Shown here one piece after another: positions 33,090-42,037 of a stretch of 64,000 bases of DNA. The notes under the pieces were generated by a model, which saw only the letters and a program-made list of their open reading frames with translations, was not told where the DNA came from and did no database searches. Source of the stretch: Rhizobium lentis (GTDB taxonomy: Bacteria > Pseudomonadota > Alphaproteobacteria > Rhizobiales > Rhizobiaceae); NCBI RefSeq assembly GCF_014200175.1, contig NZ_JACHBD010000006.1, positions 124,001 to 188,000 of the forward strand, given 5' to 3'. A program made the position numbers and the translations under genes. Numbering within the stretch: position 1 is the first letter of the stretch; every line of letters begins with the position of its first letter.

Positions 33090-34469
33090 TCAGCCATTTT
33101 TCGGCATACGAATTACGAAGCCCGCACCAGGCTGACGGTTCTCGATGCGCAGTTCGGCCTTTAGTTGCTGTACCAAACCGCGCACAATCTTCATCCCGAG
33201 GCTTTTTCCGTTCGTCTCGCCGGGCGAAAAATCCGGCGGCAATCCCCTGCCATTGTCAGCGACTTCGAGACGAATCTCATCGCCGGCGCCACAGGCACTG
33301 ACGGTGATAACACCATGCACGCCCGGATAAGCGTGTTTCAATGCATTCGTCACCAATTCGTTGACCAAAAGGGCGATCTGGATTGCCCGGTCGGCATCGA
33401 CCACGCACCTGTCGGCGTCAACCGATACGGTATGCAGCGCGCTCGACTGTTCAATACGCTGGCAGAGGTTCGGCAGGAATTCCGACAGATCTACTGTTTC
33501 GACATGCGGCTGACGCCACAACTGATCATGCACCTGGGCGATCGTTCCCACTCTCGCCTCGGCGTCGCGAAGGGCTCGACTGGCCTCCGGCTCCTTGGCT
33601 GAACGAGCCTGCATCGCGAGCATGGCCGCGACGAGCGCAAGGCTGTTTTTGACGCGATGGCTCATCTCGCGTACCATGACCTGCTGATGCTCTTCGGCGA
33701 AGTGGCGTTCCGTATCGTCCCGAAGGACCTTCAGGAAACCCGCCCGCTGGCGATCGGCGCGCAGCGGCATTGTCAGTCCGCTGCCCCAGAACGTCGACCC
33801 ATCCTTGCGCAAGTGAAATCGTTCGTTGTCCGCGCGCCCCCGCTCCAGCGCCGTTGCCATTTCGCTGTCCGGAGCGCCCGCCTCACGGTCCTCCGGCAGG
33901 AACAGGATTCGGGCGTCGCGCCCAAGGATTTCGCCCTCCTCATAGCCGAAGATGCGGCAGGCCCCGGTGTTCCAGCTGATGATCCGCCCGTCCCGATCAA
34001 AGGCAAAAATCGCATAGTCGACGGCACTTTCGAGAATGAGCTGCAGACGCTCCTCGCTGGCGCGCAGTGCTTCGTCGTGCTGAAGCGATTGCGTCCGGTC
34101 GCGAACGACCTTGATCAGCCCGTAGACTTTGCCGGAGTCATCGCGAAGCGGCATCATCAATCCGGATGCCCAGAACATGCTGCCGTCTTTCCTGACGTGC
34201 CACCGGTTGTCGTCGGCGCGGCCGGTGGAAAGCGCAAGCCTCATCTCCTTGAGGGCCGCTCCTGCAAGTTGATCCTCGAAGGAAAAGATGATGGAACTGT
34301 TTTGTCCGATGATTTCCTGAGCCGAATAACCGAAGAGATTGGCCGCGCCCGGGCTCCACGTCGCCACTGTGCCGCCAAGATCCATGGCAAAAATGGCATA
34401 GTCTAAGGCGCTCTCGACGATATGCCGATAAATTTCAGCCTCATCGCCCGGGAAGGAACATTGATCCAT
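33090..34469 (-). CDS. Double-PAS HWE/HisKA_2 sensor histidine kinase
   Basis: 459 residues from the ATG at 34469 (GGAG 10 bases upstream; a GTG at 34484 is also in frame). Two PAS domains (~10-125 and ~140-255) share IFGYEEGEILGRD-like and FHLRKDGSTFWGSG-like blocks. The phospho-His lies in MSHRVKNSLALVAAM (His ~271), the HWE/HisKA_2 type. N-box: VNELVTNALKHAYP. It is soluble, with no membrane helix, so it senses a cytoplasmic signal (light, redox or small molecule, undecided). No receiver is fused; the receiver-like protein at 30466 is a candidate partner. Confidence 0.93.
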   Translation of the reverse strand: MDQCSFPGDEAEIYRHIVESALDYAIFAMDLGGTVATWSPGAANLFGYSAQEIIGQNSSIIFSFEDQLAGAALKEMRLALSTGRADDNRWHVRKDGSMFWASGLMMPLRDDSGKVYGLIKVVRDRTQSLQHDEALRASEERLQLILESAVDYAIFAFDRDGRIISWNTGACRIFGYEEGEILGRDARILFLPEDREAGAPDSEMATALERGRADNERFHLRKDGSTFWGSGLTMPLRADRQRAGFLKVLRDDTERHFAEEHQQVMVREMSHRVKNSLALVAAMLAMQARSAKEPEASRALRDAEARVGTIAQVHDQLWRQPHVETVDLSEFLPNLCQRIEQSSALHTVSVDADRCVVDADRAIQIALLVNELVTNALKHAYPGVHGVITVSACGAGDEIRLEVADNGRGLPPDFSPGETNGKSLGMKIVRGLVQQLKAELRIENRQPGAGFVIRMPKNG

Positions 34470-34673
34470 ACCACCGAACTCCACGGCATTGTCATCCGCT
34501 CACATTAGCACTTGCTACAACACTTTCGAGGGAAGGTGCGTTTACGTACGAAAGTCGGTCGATGAAACTTGTAATTGTTCAGGCCGAGGTCCATAATTCG
34601 GATATCGTCAGCAGACTTAGAGGCGCTGACGGCTGGGAGACGATGTGCTCTTGCCAAACCCCAAGGCAGGGCC

Positions 34674-35429
34674 ATGCGCAATCTTGAGACTCACAATTTC
34701 ATTCTATCGCATTTGACGGATTCGGAGCTTCTAGCGCTCGAGCGAATCCTTGAGCCGCTCCTTCTCCCGCGCGATTTCAATCTTGTCCATTCCGGCACGG
34801 CTGTCAGCCATTATTATTTTCTCGAAAGCGGCATCGCTTCCATGGTGGCCGCCAGCCCTGAGGGCAGAAAGGCGGAGATCGGACTGATTGGCAGGGACGG
34901 AGTGTCGCCGCCTGTCCTGATTATGGAGGGGCAGAAGTCTCCATTCCAGGTCACCATGCAGGTTGGCGGTCATGGACGTCGTGTCGAAGCTCATGCTCTG
35001 GGCGCGTTTCTGCATGAGCAGCCGGCAGTCCTGCCGTTGCTTTCGCACTCTCTTCAAATTTTCTTCGCGCAAGTAGCACATACCGCGCTTTCGAACGCAG
35101 TGCACAAGATTGACGTCCGATTGGCGAAGTGGATCCTAATGTGCCAAGATCGGCTGGAGGGTCGGGAAATTGCGATCACCCACGAGTATCTGGCGACGAT
35201 GCTCGGCGTGAGGCGGTCGAGCGTCACCGATGCCTTACATATTCTGGAAGGCGAACATCTCATCTACTCCAGCCGTGGCTTGGTGATCGTCCGCGATCGC
35301 GCGGCACTTGAAGCCTTCGCGGCCGATGCTTACGATTTGAACGGGTACCCAACCCCGGGCTGGTCAAGATCGGCTCCTGCACGGGCCGTGCACCGGCTCC
35401 CGCTCGTCGATCTGCGGCACCGGCCGTAG
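34674..35429 (+). CDS. Crp/Fnr-family regulator (copy 4 of 4) with altered C-terminus
   Basis: 251 residues from the ATG at 34674. Sensor barrel and helix-turn-helix (IAITHEYLATMLGVRRSSVT) are intact. After AFAADAYD the usual EYxRLIG tail is replaced by LNGYPTPGWSRSAPARAVHR, so the end has diverged or the frame shifted. The last 66 bp overlap the convergent small gene at 35364. DNA binding should survive since the helix-turn-helix is upstream of the change. Confidence 0.87.
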   Translation: MRNLETHNFILSHLTDSELLALERILEPLLLPRDFNLVHSGTAVSHYYFLESGIASMVAASPEGRKAEIGLIGRDGVSPPVLIMEGQKSPFQVTMQVGGHGRRVEAHALGAFLHEQPAVLPLLSHSLQIFFAQVAHTALSNAVHKIDVRLAKWILMCQDRLEGREIAITHEYLATMLGVRRSSVTDALHILEGEHLIYSSRGLVIVRDRAALEAFAADAYDLNGYPTPGWSRSAPARAVHRLPLVDLRHRP

Positions 35430-35663
35430 CGGCTTCCGGCTCTGCCACTCCTTGTAAGGCCGCAGCATCTGCCCGGGGAAACGCCTTTCGATAGCGCTTT
35501 CGGTCAGGACGATCTTTGCGAAGAGCTCATCGACAGCCGACAGTCGCCCTGGTGCTTCGCAAGCCATCTCCAGCTCGGCCATTAGAGCAAAAAGCTGTTC
35601 ATCAGTCATCGCCTCGAGAGTCGAGGCGAACCTGCGTTCCGCGACAATATCACAACCTGTCAC
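35364..35663 (-). CDS. Small hypothetical protein
   Basis: 99 residues from a GTG at 35663, chosen because AGGAGG lies 6 bases upstream. Core: LEAMTDEQLFALMAELEMAC, then LSAVDELFAKIVLTESAIER and RRFPGQMLRPYKEWQSR; helical and soluble. The arrangement, a convergent gene after a Crp/Fnr regulator, is seen elsewhere in this island. Function unknown. Confidence 0.6.
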   Translation of the reverse strand: MTGCDIVAERRFASTLEAMTDEQLFALMAELEMACEAPGRLSAVDELFAKIVLTESAIERRFPGQMLRPYKEWQSRKPLRPVPQIDEREPVHGPCRSRS

Positions 35664-35720
35664 AGTGTACCTCCTGCCGATGGCGACCATCGCCGGATGA
35701 AAAGATCGGCTGATTCCGCT

Positions 35721-35981
35721 TTACTGTCCCGGCAGATCTTTTTTGGTCGTTGCCGCCGCCGGTAGGTTGTTCTGTGTGCCTTGCCTGTCGGAGGCGCGCA
35801 CGGGCGCAGTCGGCGCGCTCGCCACATATATGCCGAACGCCAATGCCCCAATGGCAACGATGAACGCACCGGCGATGGCGGCCACGGACCGCTTGCCATC
35901 CTGCTTGATCATCCCGAAGGCGAGGGCAAATCCCAGAAGGGCTGCTCCTCCCGCCACCGCAAAAAGCCAGATATAGTTCAT
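35721..35981 (-). CDS. Small two-helix membrane protein
   Basis: 86 residues from the ATG at 35981 (GGGAG upstream). Two hydrophobic helices (YIWLFAVAGGAALLGFALAF and SVAAIAGAFIVAIGALAFGI), then a polar tail (VRASDRQGTQNNLPAAATTK). A stress-type promoter sits 26 bp upstream of the start. This type of short membrane protein is common in rhizobia under general-stress control; its function is unknown. Confidence 0.75.
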   Translation of the reverse strand: MNYIWLFAVAGGAALLGFALAFGMIKQDGKRSVAAIAGAFIVAIGALAFGIYVASAPTAPVRASDRQGTQNNLPAAATTKKDLPGQ

Positions 35982-36006
35982 CCTCGTGCTCCCGATACCG
36001 GCTCCC

Positions 36007-36031
36007 AACCGCAGGGGATGGCGAAGGTTCC
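36007..36031 (-). promoter_or_regulatory. Candidate RpoE2/EcfG-type promoter
   Basis: Minus strand: GGAAC, 18 bases, TT, 26 bp before the start at 35981. Third such site in the window with exactly N18. Confidence 0.55.
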
Positions 36032-36452
36032 CAAAGCTTATTGCCGCCGCCTCATATGCATGCTGGCGATTTACGAAGGACGGGCGCTTGGCTAGGGATT
36101 ATGGGATCGTAGAACGGATTGGATTGAACGATGCCCGGTCCCGTCTTCTCCATCCCACCGGGCCGGAGCTTTCGTCATCGCCCTCAAACCCGCGTCTGAT
36201 CTTCGACGCGCCCACAAAGCGATATCTTGACGTTTCTGCGCAACTCGCCAGCGCGCGAAGGCTTGGCTGTCATGGCACCGGCGACCGAGAATGGGCGGCG
36301 GCGGCCCGCAGGGAAGAGCAAGGTGGTCGAGCTCGACCCGGCAACGCTGGGAACCTTCCGCACCCTTGGCCCCGCCTACGGTGTGGAGTCACTCGTCTGA
36401 GTTTCATGCGGCGCATTGACGCATAAGCCGAGTAGTGATAGGTGTGGCGTTA
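36032..36452. other. Intergenic, no gene seen
   Basis: About 420 bp between the small membrane-protein gene and the GntR operon. Open frames exist but lack ribosome sites and family motifs. Nothing else noted. Confidence 0.5.
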
Positions 36453-36472
36453 ATTGGTCAGGCCAGTTGACC
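36453..36472. promoter_or_regulatory. Candidate GntR/FadR operator
   Basis: TGGTCA and TGACCA, perfect 6-bp arms 7 bp apart, 38 bp before the regulator start. TGGTC/GACCA arms are typical of FadR-subfamily sites. The 7-bp spacer is longer than usual. Confidence 0.5.
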
Positions 36473-36509
36473 AGCGGCGGCTTGAGGAGAAGCCACCAGG
36501 GAGGCCAGG

Positions 36510-37268
36510 ATGTTTTCGCCCGTTGAATCGCGCCGCCTTTACCGGCAGGTGGCGGATCAAATTCGCCTGATGATCGCGAGCGGCGAGCTCGCCATCGGCC
36601 AACGATTGCCGGCCGAGCGCGATCTGGCGGAGCAATTGTCCGTATCGAGACCGACCGTCCGCGAGGCGCTGATCGTGCTGGAGGTGGAAGGCCTCATCAA
36701 CATCCGCATGGGTTCCGGCATCTATGTGGTGCGCCGGCATGCCGCCCATGCCCCGGCAAGCGAGCGCGACCCGGTGGAAGGGCCTTTCGAGCTCTTGCAG
36801 GCTCGGGCGATTATCGAATGCGCCATTGCCGAGGAAGCGGCAGGCTGCGCCGGGCCTGAAGGCATCGCCCTGCTCGACGAAGCGCTGATGCGCATGAGCA
36901 GCGACGTCAACGATGCAGGTGCTGTACTTGCCGCCGACCGCGCCTTCCACACCGGCATTGCCATGATCGTTGGCAATGCGACGCTCATCCGGGTGACCGG
37001 AGAAATGTTCGACATGCGCATGACGCCGTATTTCGCGAAGCTGGCCAGCCATTTCGAGGGACCGACGACATGGCGCACCGCCCTGGGCGAACATCAGGCG
37101 ATCCGCGACGCAATCGCCGCCGGTGATGCGGCAGGTGCTCGGGCTGCCATGCGCACCCACTTGACCCTATCGCAGAAGAGGTTTTCCGAGAGCTTCGGGG
37201 AGGAGTTTTCGGGAGAGGAGGAGCGTGGCCGCAACAAGGGTCCCGCGAAAGGAACCGACAAGTTTTAA
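36510..37268 (+). CDS. GntR/FadR-family (FCD) regulator
   Basis: 252 residues. The winged helix covers residues ~8-75 (LYRQVADQIRLMIASGELAI; ERDLAEQLSVSRPTVREALI). A C-terminal FCD ligand domain follows (RAIIECAIAEEA; LGEHQAIRDAIAAGDAAGAR). GGGAGG precedes the ATG. It heads the DctPQM and dehydrogenase genes, so a sugar acid such as idonate or gluconate likely releases it (inference). Confidence 0.92.
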   Translation: MFSPVESRRLYRQVADQIRLMIASGELAIGQRLPAERDLAEQLSVSRPTVREALIVLEVEGLINIRMGSGIYVVRRHAAHAPASERDPVEGPFELLQARAIIECAIAEEAAGCAGPEGIALLDEALMRMSSDVNDAGAVLAADRAFHTGIAMIVGNATLIRVTGEMFDMRMTPYFAKLASHFEGPTTWRTALGEHQAIRDAIAAGDAAGARAAMRTHLTLSQKRFSESFGEEFSGEEERGRNKGPAKGTDKF

Positions 37269-37291
37269 CCCGAGCTCGGGAGGAGAGAGCA

Positions 37292-38266
37292 ATGAAGAGC
37301 AGACTGGCAACAATACTTTGCACCGCAGCCACAATCATGGCGAGTACGGCGATCGCCCATGCCCAGACCGTCCTGAAATGGGCGCACGTCTATGAAACGT
37401 CCGAGCCCTTCCATACCGATTCCGTCTGGGCCGCCGAAGAAATCAACAAGCGCACCGATGGGCGCTACAAGATCGAAGTCTATCCGGCCTCGCAACTCGG
37501 CAAGGAAGCCGACATCAACCAGGGCCTCAAGCTCGGCACGGTCGACATCATCATCTCGGGATCGAGCTTTGCGGCGCGCGACTACAAGCCGATCGGCGTG
37601 ACCTACTTCCCCTATATCTTCCGTAACCCGGACCACCTGATCGCCTATACCAAGAGCGATGTCTTCAAGCGCCTCGCCAAGGGCTATGAGGACAAGACCG
37701 GCAACCACATCGCCGCCGTCAGCTATTACGGCACGCGCCACACGACCTCGAACAAACCGATCGCCAAATGCGCCGACATGCAGGGGCTGAAGATCCGCGT
37801 GCCCGACGTTCCGGCCTACCTCGCCATGCCGCGCGCCTGCGGCGCCAACACGACGCCAATCGCCTTCGCCGAAGTCTATCTCGCCCTGCAGAACGGCACG
37901 GTCGAGGCGCAGGAAAACCCGCTGACGACGATCGAGGCAAAAAAGTTCTTCGAAGTTCAGAAGAACATCATCCTGACCGGCCACATCGTCGACCACCTCA
38001 ACACGGTGATCTCGAAGACGCGGTGGGCAAGCCTTTCCGACGAAGACAAGAAGATCTTCGGCGAAGTGATGCAGGAGGCCGCCGAGCGCACCACCAAGAC
38101 GATCGCAGGCAAGGAAAACAGCCTCGTCGCCACCTTCAAGGAAAAGGGCATCAACGTCACCGAGGTCGACAAGGCCGACTTCGAAAAGAACGTGATGGAG
38201 AAGGTCAAGTTCGAGGACTTCGGCTACGAGAAGTCCGATTGGGAAGCGATCCGGGCGATCCAGTAA
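37292..38266 (+). CDS. dctP: TRAP transporter periplasmic binding protein (DctP type)
   Basis: 324 residues with a signal peptide (LATILCTAATIMASTAIAHA). DctP family marks: LKWAHVYETSEPFHTDSVWA, then LKIRVPDVPAYLAMPRACG, and the hydrophilic arginine of the carboxylate site. It delivers a carboxylate (sugar acid expected) to DctQM. GGAGGA precedes the ATG. A 227-bp gap holding a repeat separates it from DctQ, consistent with higher binding-protein output. Confidence 0.93.
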   Translation: MKSRLATILCTAATIMASTAIAHAQTVLKWAHVYETSEPFHTDSVWAAEEINKRTDGRYKIEVYPASQLGKEADINQGLKLGTVDIIISGSSFAARDYKPIGVTYFPYIFRNPDHLIAYTKSDVFKRLAKGYEDKTGNHIAAVSYYGTRHTTSNKPIAKCADMQGLKIRVPDVPAYLAMPRACGANTTPIAFAEVYLALQNGTVEAQENPLTTIEAKKFFEVQKNIILTGHIVDHLNTVISKTRWASLSDEDKKIFGEVMQEAAERTTKTIAGKENSLVATFKEKGINVTEVDKADFEKNVMEKVKFEDFGYEKSDWEAIRAIQ

Positions 38267-38282
38267 GCTCCTCAGCGAAGAC

Positions 38283-38425
38283 TGCCCCTCACCCTAACCC
38301 TCTCCTCGTAAACGGGGCGAGGGGACGTGCCATTCGAGAGGCCGGGGGCGAACCGAGAGGTTGCGGCCTGTGCCTTCTCCCCGCGTGCGGAGAGAAGGTG
38401 GCGGCAGCCGGATGAGGGATAGCGC
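38283..38425. repeat. Rhizobial intergenic mosaic-type repeat
   Basis: Contains CCCCTCACCCTAACCCTCTC, a hairpin around CGGGGCGAGGGG, and CCTTCTCCCCGCGTGCGGAG followed by AGAAGGTGGCGGCAGCCGGA with TGAGGG. This resembles the RIME-like elements scattered in rhizobial genomes. It sits between dctP and dctQ, where it may stabilise the dctP mRNA. Confidence 0.65.
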
Positions 38426-38493
38426 CTCCCTCAACGAACCAAGGTCGCGCCGACGCGCCGCGCCCTTCTTCGCCAACAGGAACAAGGCCGATC

Positions 38494-39066
38494 ATGTCGC
38501 AAGAAATTCACACGCCAATTACGGCCGAGGAAATCGGCCACGAGTTCGAAGGCCACGCGCCGACCGCAAATGTCTCGGACTACGCCATCGAGGACTGGAT
38601 CACGCTGATCGTCTTCTGGCTGATGGCAGGCTGCGTCTTCCTACAATTCTTCACGCGTTATGTGCTGAACGACAGCTATGCCTGGACCGAGGAAATCGCG
38701 ATTAACTGCCTGATCGGCGTCGTCTTCCTCGGCGCCGTCATGTGCGTGCGCACCTCCCGGCATATCCAGGTGGATGTGTTCTATCATTATATGCCGGCGG
38801 GGCTGGCGCGCGTGCTCGCGACTCTCGTCGATATCATCCGCATCGGCTTCTTCGCCTACGGCTGTTATCTGATGTGGCGTTACGTCGATATCGTCGCCGA
38901 CGAGGAGATGGTCACCATCGAGCTGCCGCGCAACATCGTCTTCTACTCGGTGCTTGTCGCTTTCGTGCTGATGCTGATCCGCGCAGTGATCGTCTTCATC
39001 GCCAATATGCGCCGCGGCTATTCCGTTCTGGAGCGCCCGGAAGAATTCCAGACCGTCGAGGGTTGA
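38494..39066 (+). CDS. dctQ: TRAP transporter small permease (DctQ type)
   Basis: 190 residues, four predicted helices. Family segment: RYVLNDSYAWTEEIAINCLI, then VGAVMCVRTSRHIQVDVFYH in variant form. It joins DctM to make the membrane unit. DctM starts 4 bp after its stop. Confidence 0.92.
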   Translation: MSQEIHTPITAEEIGHEFEGHAPTANVSDYAIEDWITLIVFWLMAGCVFLQFFTRYVLNDSYAWTEEIAINCLIGVVFLGAVMCVRTSRHIQVDVFYHYMPAGLARVLATLVDIIRIGFFAYGCYLMWRYVDIVADEEMVTIELPRNIVFYSVLVAFVLMLIRAVIVFIANMRRGYSVLERPEEFQTVEG

Positions 39067-39070
39067 CCCC

Positions 39071-40477
39071 ATGCTGCTGCTTCTTGGTTCCTTTCTGGTG
39101 ATGATGCTGATCGGCGTGCCCGTCGCCATCTCGATGGCCGTCGCATCTGTGCTCTACATCGTGCTCTACGGCATCGCGCCAGACATTATCGTCGCCCAGC
39201 GCATGATCGCCGGCGTCGAAAGCTTTCCGCTGCTCGCCGTGCCCTTCTTCATCCTGGCAGGCAATCTGATGAACTCGGCGGGTGTGACCGGCCGCATCTA
39301 TTCCTTCGCGGTCGCGCTGGTCGGCTGGATGAAGGGCGGACTGGCGCAGGTCAACATTATCGGCTCGGTCATCTTCTCCGGCATGTCGGGCACGGCGCTC
39401 GCCGATGCGGCCGGCATCGGCACGATCGAGATCAAGGCGATGAAGGATCACGGCTATCCGGTCGAAGCGGCGGTCGGCGTCACGGCGGCGTCTGCCACGC
39501 TCGGCCCGATCTTTCCGCCGTCGCTGCCCTTCGTCATCTATGGCATGATGGCGAACGTCTCGATCGGCGCTCTGTTCATGGCCGGCATCCTGCCCGGCAT
39601 TGTGATGACGCTGCTGATGATGATCACCGTCGCCGCCTTTGCCTATTACAAGCGCTGGGGCTCGGACGCGCCCTTCGACGTCAGGCAGCTGCTGTCGGCC
39701 GGATTGGAGATCATCGTCGTGCTGATGGTGCCCGTGGCGATCTATCTGATGATGCGGGCCGGCCTGTCGATGAATGCCGCCGCGGGTATTGCCCTTCTGG
39801 CGCTTCTGGCGCTCGACTGGTATTTTGGCTTTTCCGCCGTCATGGCGCTGATGACCCCGGTTATCCTGATCGGCGGGATGACGATGGGCTGGTTCACGCC
39901 GACCGAAGCTGCGGTGGCGGCGGTGCTCTGGTCCTTGTTCCTCGGCCTCGTGCGCTACCGCACCATGACGTTCTCGACGCTCGCCAAGGCCAGCTTCGAT
40001 ACGATCGAGACGACGGCATCCGTTCTCTTCATCGTCACCGCGGCTTCCGTCTTCGCATGGCTGCTGACGGTCAGCCAGGCCGCCCAGCTGCTTTCCGATG
40101 CGATCCTGTCGATCACCGAAAACAAGTGGGTGTTCCTCATCCTCGTGAACCTGCTGATGCTGTTCGTCGGCTGCTTCCTCGATACGATCGCCGCGATCAC
40201 CATCCTCGTGCCGATCCTGCTGCCGATTGTCGCCAAGTTCGGTATCGATCCGGTTCAGTTCGGCCTGATCATGACGCTGAACCTGATGATCGGCCTGTTG
40301 CATCCGCCGCTCGGCATGGTGCTCTTCGTGCTGTCCAGAGTGGCCAAACTCTCGGTCGAACGCACCACAATGGCGATCCTGCCCTGGTTGGTGCCGCTCT
40401 TCATCGCATTGATCTTGATCACCTTCATTCCGGCCGTATCGCTCTGGCTGCCGCAGCAACTCGGACTGTTGAGATAG
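39071..40477 (+). CDS. dctM: TRAP transporter large permease (DctM type)
   Basis: 468 residues with about 12 hydrophobic helices. Marks: PFFILAGNLMNSAGVTGRIY, GMSGTALADAAGIGTIEIKA, GVTAASATLGPIFPPSLPFV. It is some 40 residues longer than common DctM proteins. It imports the acid with a sodium gradient. Long opposite-strand open frames across this gene are only GC-skew shadows. Confidence 0.93.
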   Translation: MLLLLGSFLVMMLIGVPVAISMAVASVLYIVLYGIAPDIIVAQRMIAGVESFPLLAVPFFILAGNLMNSAGVTGRIYSFAVALVGWMKGGLAQVNIIGSVIFSGMSGTALADAAGIGTIEIKAMKDHGYPVEAAVGVTAASATLGPIFPPSLPFVIYGMMANVSIGALFMAGILPGIVMTLLMMITVAAFAYYKRWGSDAPFDVRQLLSAGLEIIVVLMVPVAIYLMMRAGLSMNAAAGIALLALLALDWYFGFSAVMALMTPVILIGGMTMGWFTPTEAAVAAVLWSLFLGLVRYRTMTFSTLAKASFDTIETTASVLFIVTAASVFAWLLTVSQAAQLLSDAILSITENKWVFLILVNLLMLFVGCFLDTIAAITILVPILLPIVAKFGIDPVQFGLIMTLNLMIGLLHPPLGMVLFVLSRVAKLSVERTTMAILPWLVPLFIALILITFIPAVSLWLPQQLGLLR

Positions 40478-40487
40478 GAGGGTTATA

Positions 40488-41522
40488 ATGCGGACACGTC
40501 TGGCACGGCTTTATCAAAAGGGCGATCTCAGGGTGGAGACCGGCACCGTACTGGCTCCCGGCCCAGGCGAAGTGCTTCTGAAAATGGCGGCCGCCGGCAT
40601 TTGCGGCTCCGATCTGCACTATTATCAGGACGGCGGTTTCGGACCGATCAGGGTACGCGAGCCGATCATACCCGGTCACGAGGCATCGGGAACCGTGGAG
40701 AGTGCAGGGGAAGGGGTAGACCTGAAACCTGGGACGCTGGTGGCGGTCAACCCGAGCCAACCCTGCGGGCTGTGCGAATATTGCGGGAAGGGACTGCCGA
40801 TCCATTGCCTCGACATGCACTTCATGGGCAGCGCGATGCGCCTGCCTCATGAGCAGGGCATGTTCCGGGAATGGCTGGTCGTGCCGGCCAGGCAGTGCTT
40901 CGAAGTGGGAGCGGCGACGACGGCCGCGGAAGCCGCATGCAGCGAGCCCTTGGCCGTTTGCCTGCACGCGGCATCGCGTGCGGGAGAGTTCGCGGGCAAG
41001 CGCGTCCTCGTCACAGGCGCCGGCCCGATCGGCTGCCTGATGGTTGCCGCCGCCCGCTATCACGGCGCGGCCGAGATCATCGTTACCGATCTGGCCGATG
41101 CGGCGCTGAAGAGAGCCGAGGCGATGGGCGCGAGCCGGACGATCAATGTGTCGCGAGAGGCTGCGGCGCTTGCCGAATTCGAGACGGGCAAGGGCTATTT
41201 CGATCTCGTCTTCGAGTGCTCGGCCGCCGCACCCGCCATCCGCAGTGCCATTGCCGCCATCAGGCCGCGCGGCACGATCGTGCAGGTCGGCGTCACAGGA
41301 GAGATCCCGATCCCGCTCAACGCCATCGTCGGCAAGGAGCTCCATATCCATGGCACGCAGCGTTTCCACGAGGAATTCGCCGCCGCCGTCGAGCTGATCT
41401 CAAGTCGAGAGATCGATGTCCGGCCGATCATCAGCCACAGCCTGCCCCTCGAAGAGGCCACCGCAGCCTTCACACTTGCCGGCGACCGGACGGCCGCCTG
41501 TAAGGTACAGCTTACGTTTTAG
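40488..41522 (+). CDS. idnD: L-idonate 5-dehydrogenase (zinc MDR enzyme)
   Basis: 344 residues. Catalytic zinc site GICGSDLHYYQDGGFG, with REPIIPGHEASG. Structural zinc lobe CGLCEYCGKGLPIHC. Rossmann motif VTGAGPIGCLMV. The sequence GSDLHYYQDGGFG is the idonate dehydrogenase hallmark, oxidising L-idonate to 5-ketogluconate. It is the last gene of the GntR-TRAP unit, which together imports and oxidises a sugar acid. AGGAGG precedes the start. Assignment to IdnD over sorbitol dehydrogenase is by motif and context. Confidence 0.85.
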   Translation: MRTRLARLYQKGDLRVETGTVLAPGPGEVLLKMAAAGICGSDLHYYQDGGFGPIRVREPIIPGHEASGTVESAGEGVDLKPGTLVAVNPSQPCGLCEYCGKGLPIHCLDMHFMGSAMRLPHEQGMFREWLVVPARQCFEVGAATTAAEAACSEPLAVCLHAASRAGEFAGKRVLVTGAGPIGCLMVAAARYHGAAEIIVTDLADAALKRAEAMGASRTINVSREAAALAEFETGKGYFDLVFECSAAAPAIRSAIAAIRPRGTIVQVGVTGEIPIPLNAIVGKELHIHGTQRFHEEFAAAVELISSREIDVRPIISHSLPLEEATAAFTLAGDRTAACKVQLTF

Positions 41523-41649
41523 AAGCCTGTGTCACTCCCTGCGGGCGCGCCATTCGCGTAGGGGTCAGCGGCTGCGGCGGCAGCGAAGCAGGCTTGGCCT
41601 GCAAAGCCGCACCGGCGCCTGCAGGCAGTCGGCCACGCCTCTTATATAG

Positions 41650-41876
41650 GCGGCCGGCTGGATGATGACCGTACCGGGCGAGAACCAGGCAGGAGGGCGA
41701 AAGGCCTTCGATGAAATCATCCGAGGAAGCTTCGTGCGGCAGGTCGATGATGAAGCCGGAATCGGCGTGGGCCGGACCCTCGCCACGATGCCCGCTTCGG
41801 AATTGGCGACCCGCAGCGTGGGATCGAGCCGCGAGAGCCGGTGCGCCGCCGACAGACCGGCAAAACCGCCGCTGTT
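41650..41876 (-). pseudogene. FAD-dependent oxidoreductase (PuuB/DadA type) N-terminal relic
   Basis: Minus-strand frames read SGGFAGLSAAHRLSRLDPTL, then RVA-NSEAGIV, and, in the next frame, SGFIIDLPHEASSDDF. Together this resembles the FAD-binding N-terminus of a glycine-oxidase-like family (GxGFAGLSAAxxL ... RNSGFIIDLPHE). A frameshift occurs near 41790 and nothing of the catalytic domain follows. The remaining 41523-42037 interval has no intact gene. Confidence 0.6.
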
Positions 41877-42037
41877 TCGCAACGCCAACCAGCCTGACAA
41901 GCTGCGATATGGTGCAGCGGCGTACCGAATGGTCGCAAAGGTGCAACGCAATGTGGAAACAAAGCAGGCCCGAGTTTTGTTTACTGATAGACCCGCGCAG
42001 GAGTTCCCAGAGCGGCGGCCGAAACGGGAGCAGAATC

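Noticed and set aside
38996..40459. A 487-residue open frame opposite dctM
   Set aside because: It mirrors the intact DctM gene, is extremely rich in His, Asp, Arg and Gln, and has no domain; it is a GC-codon shadow.
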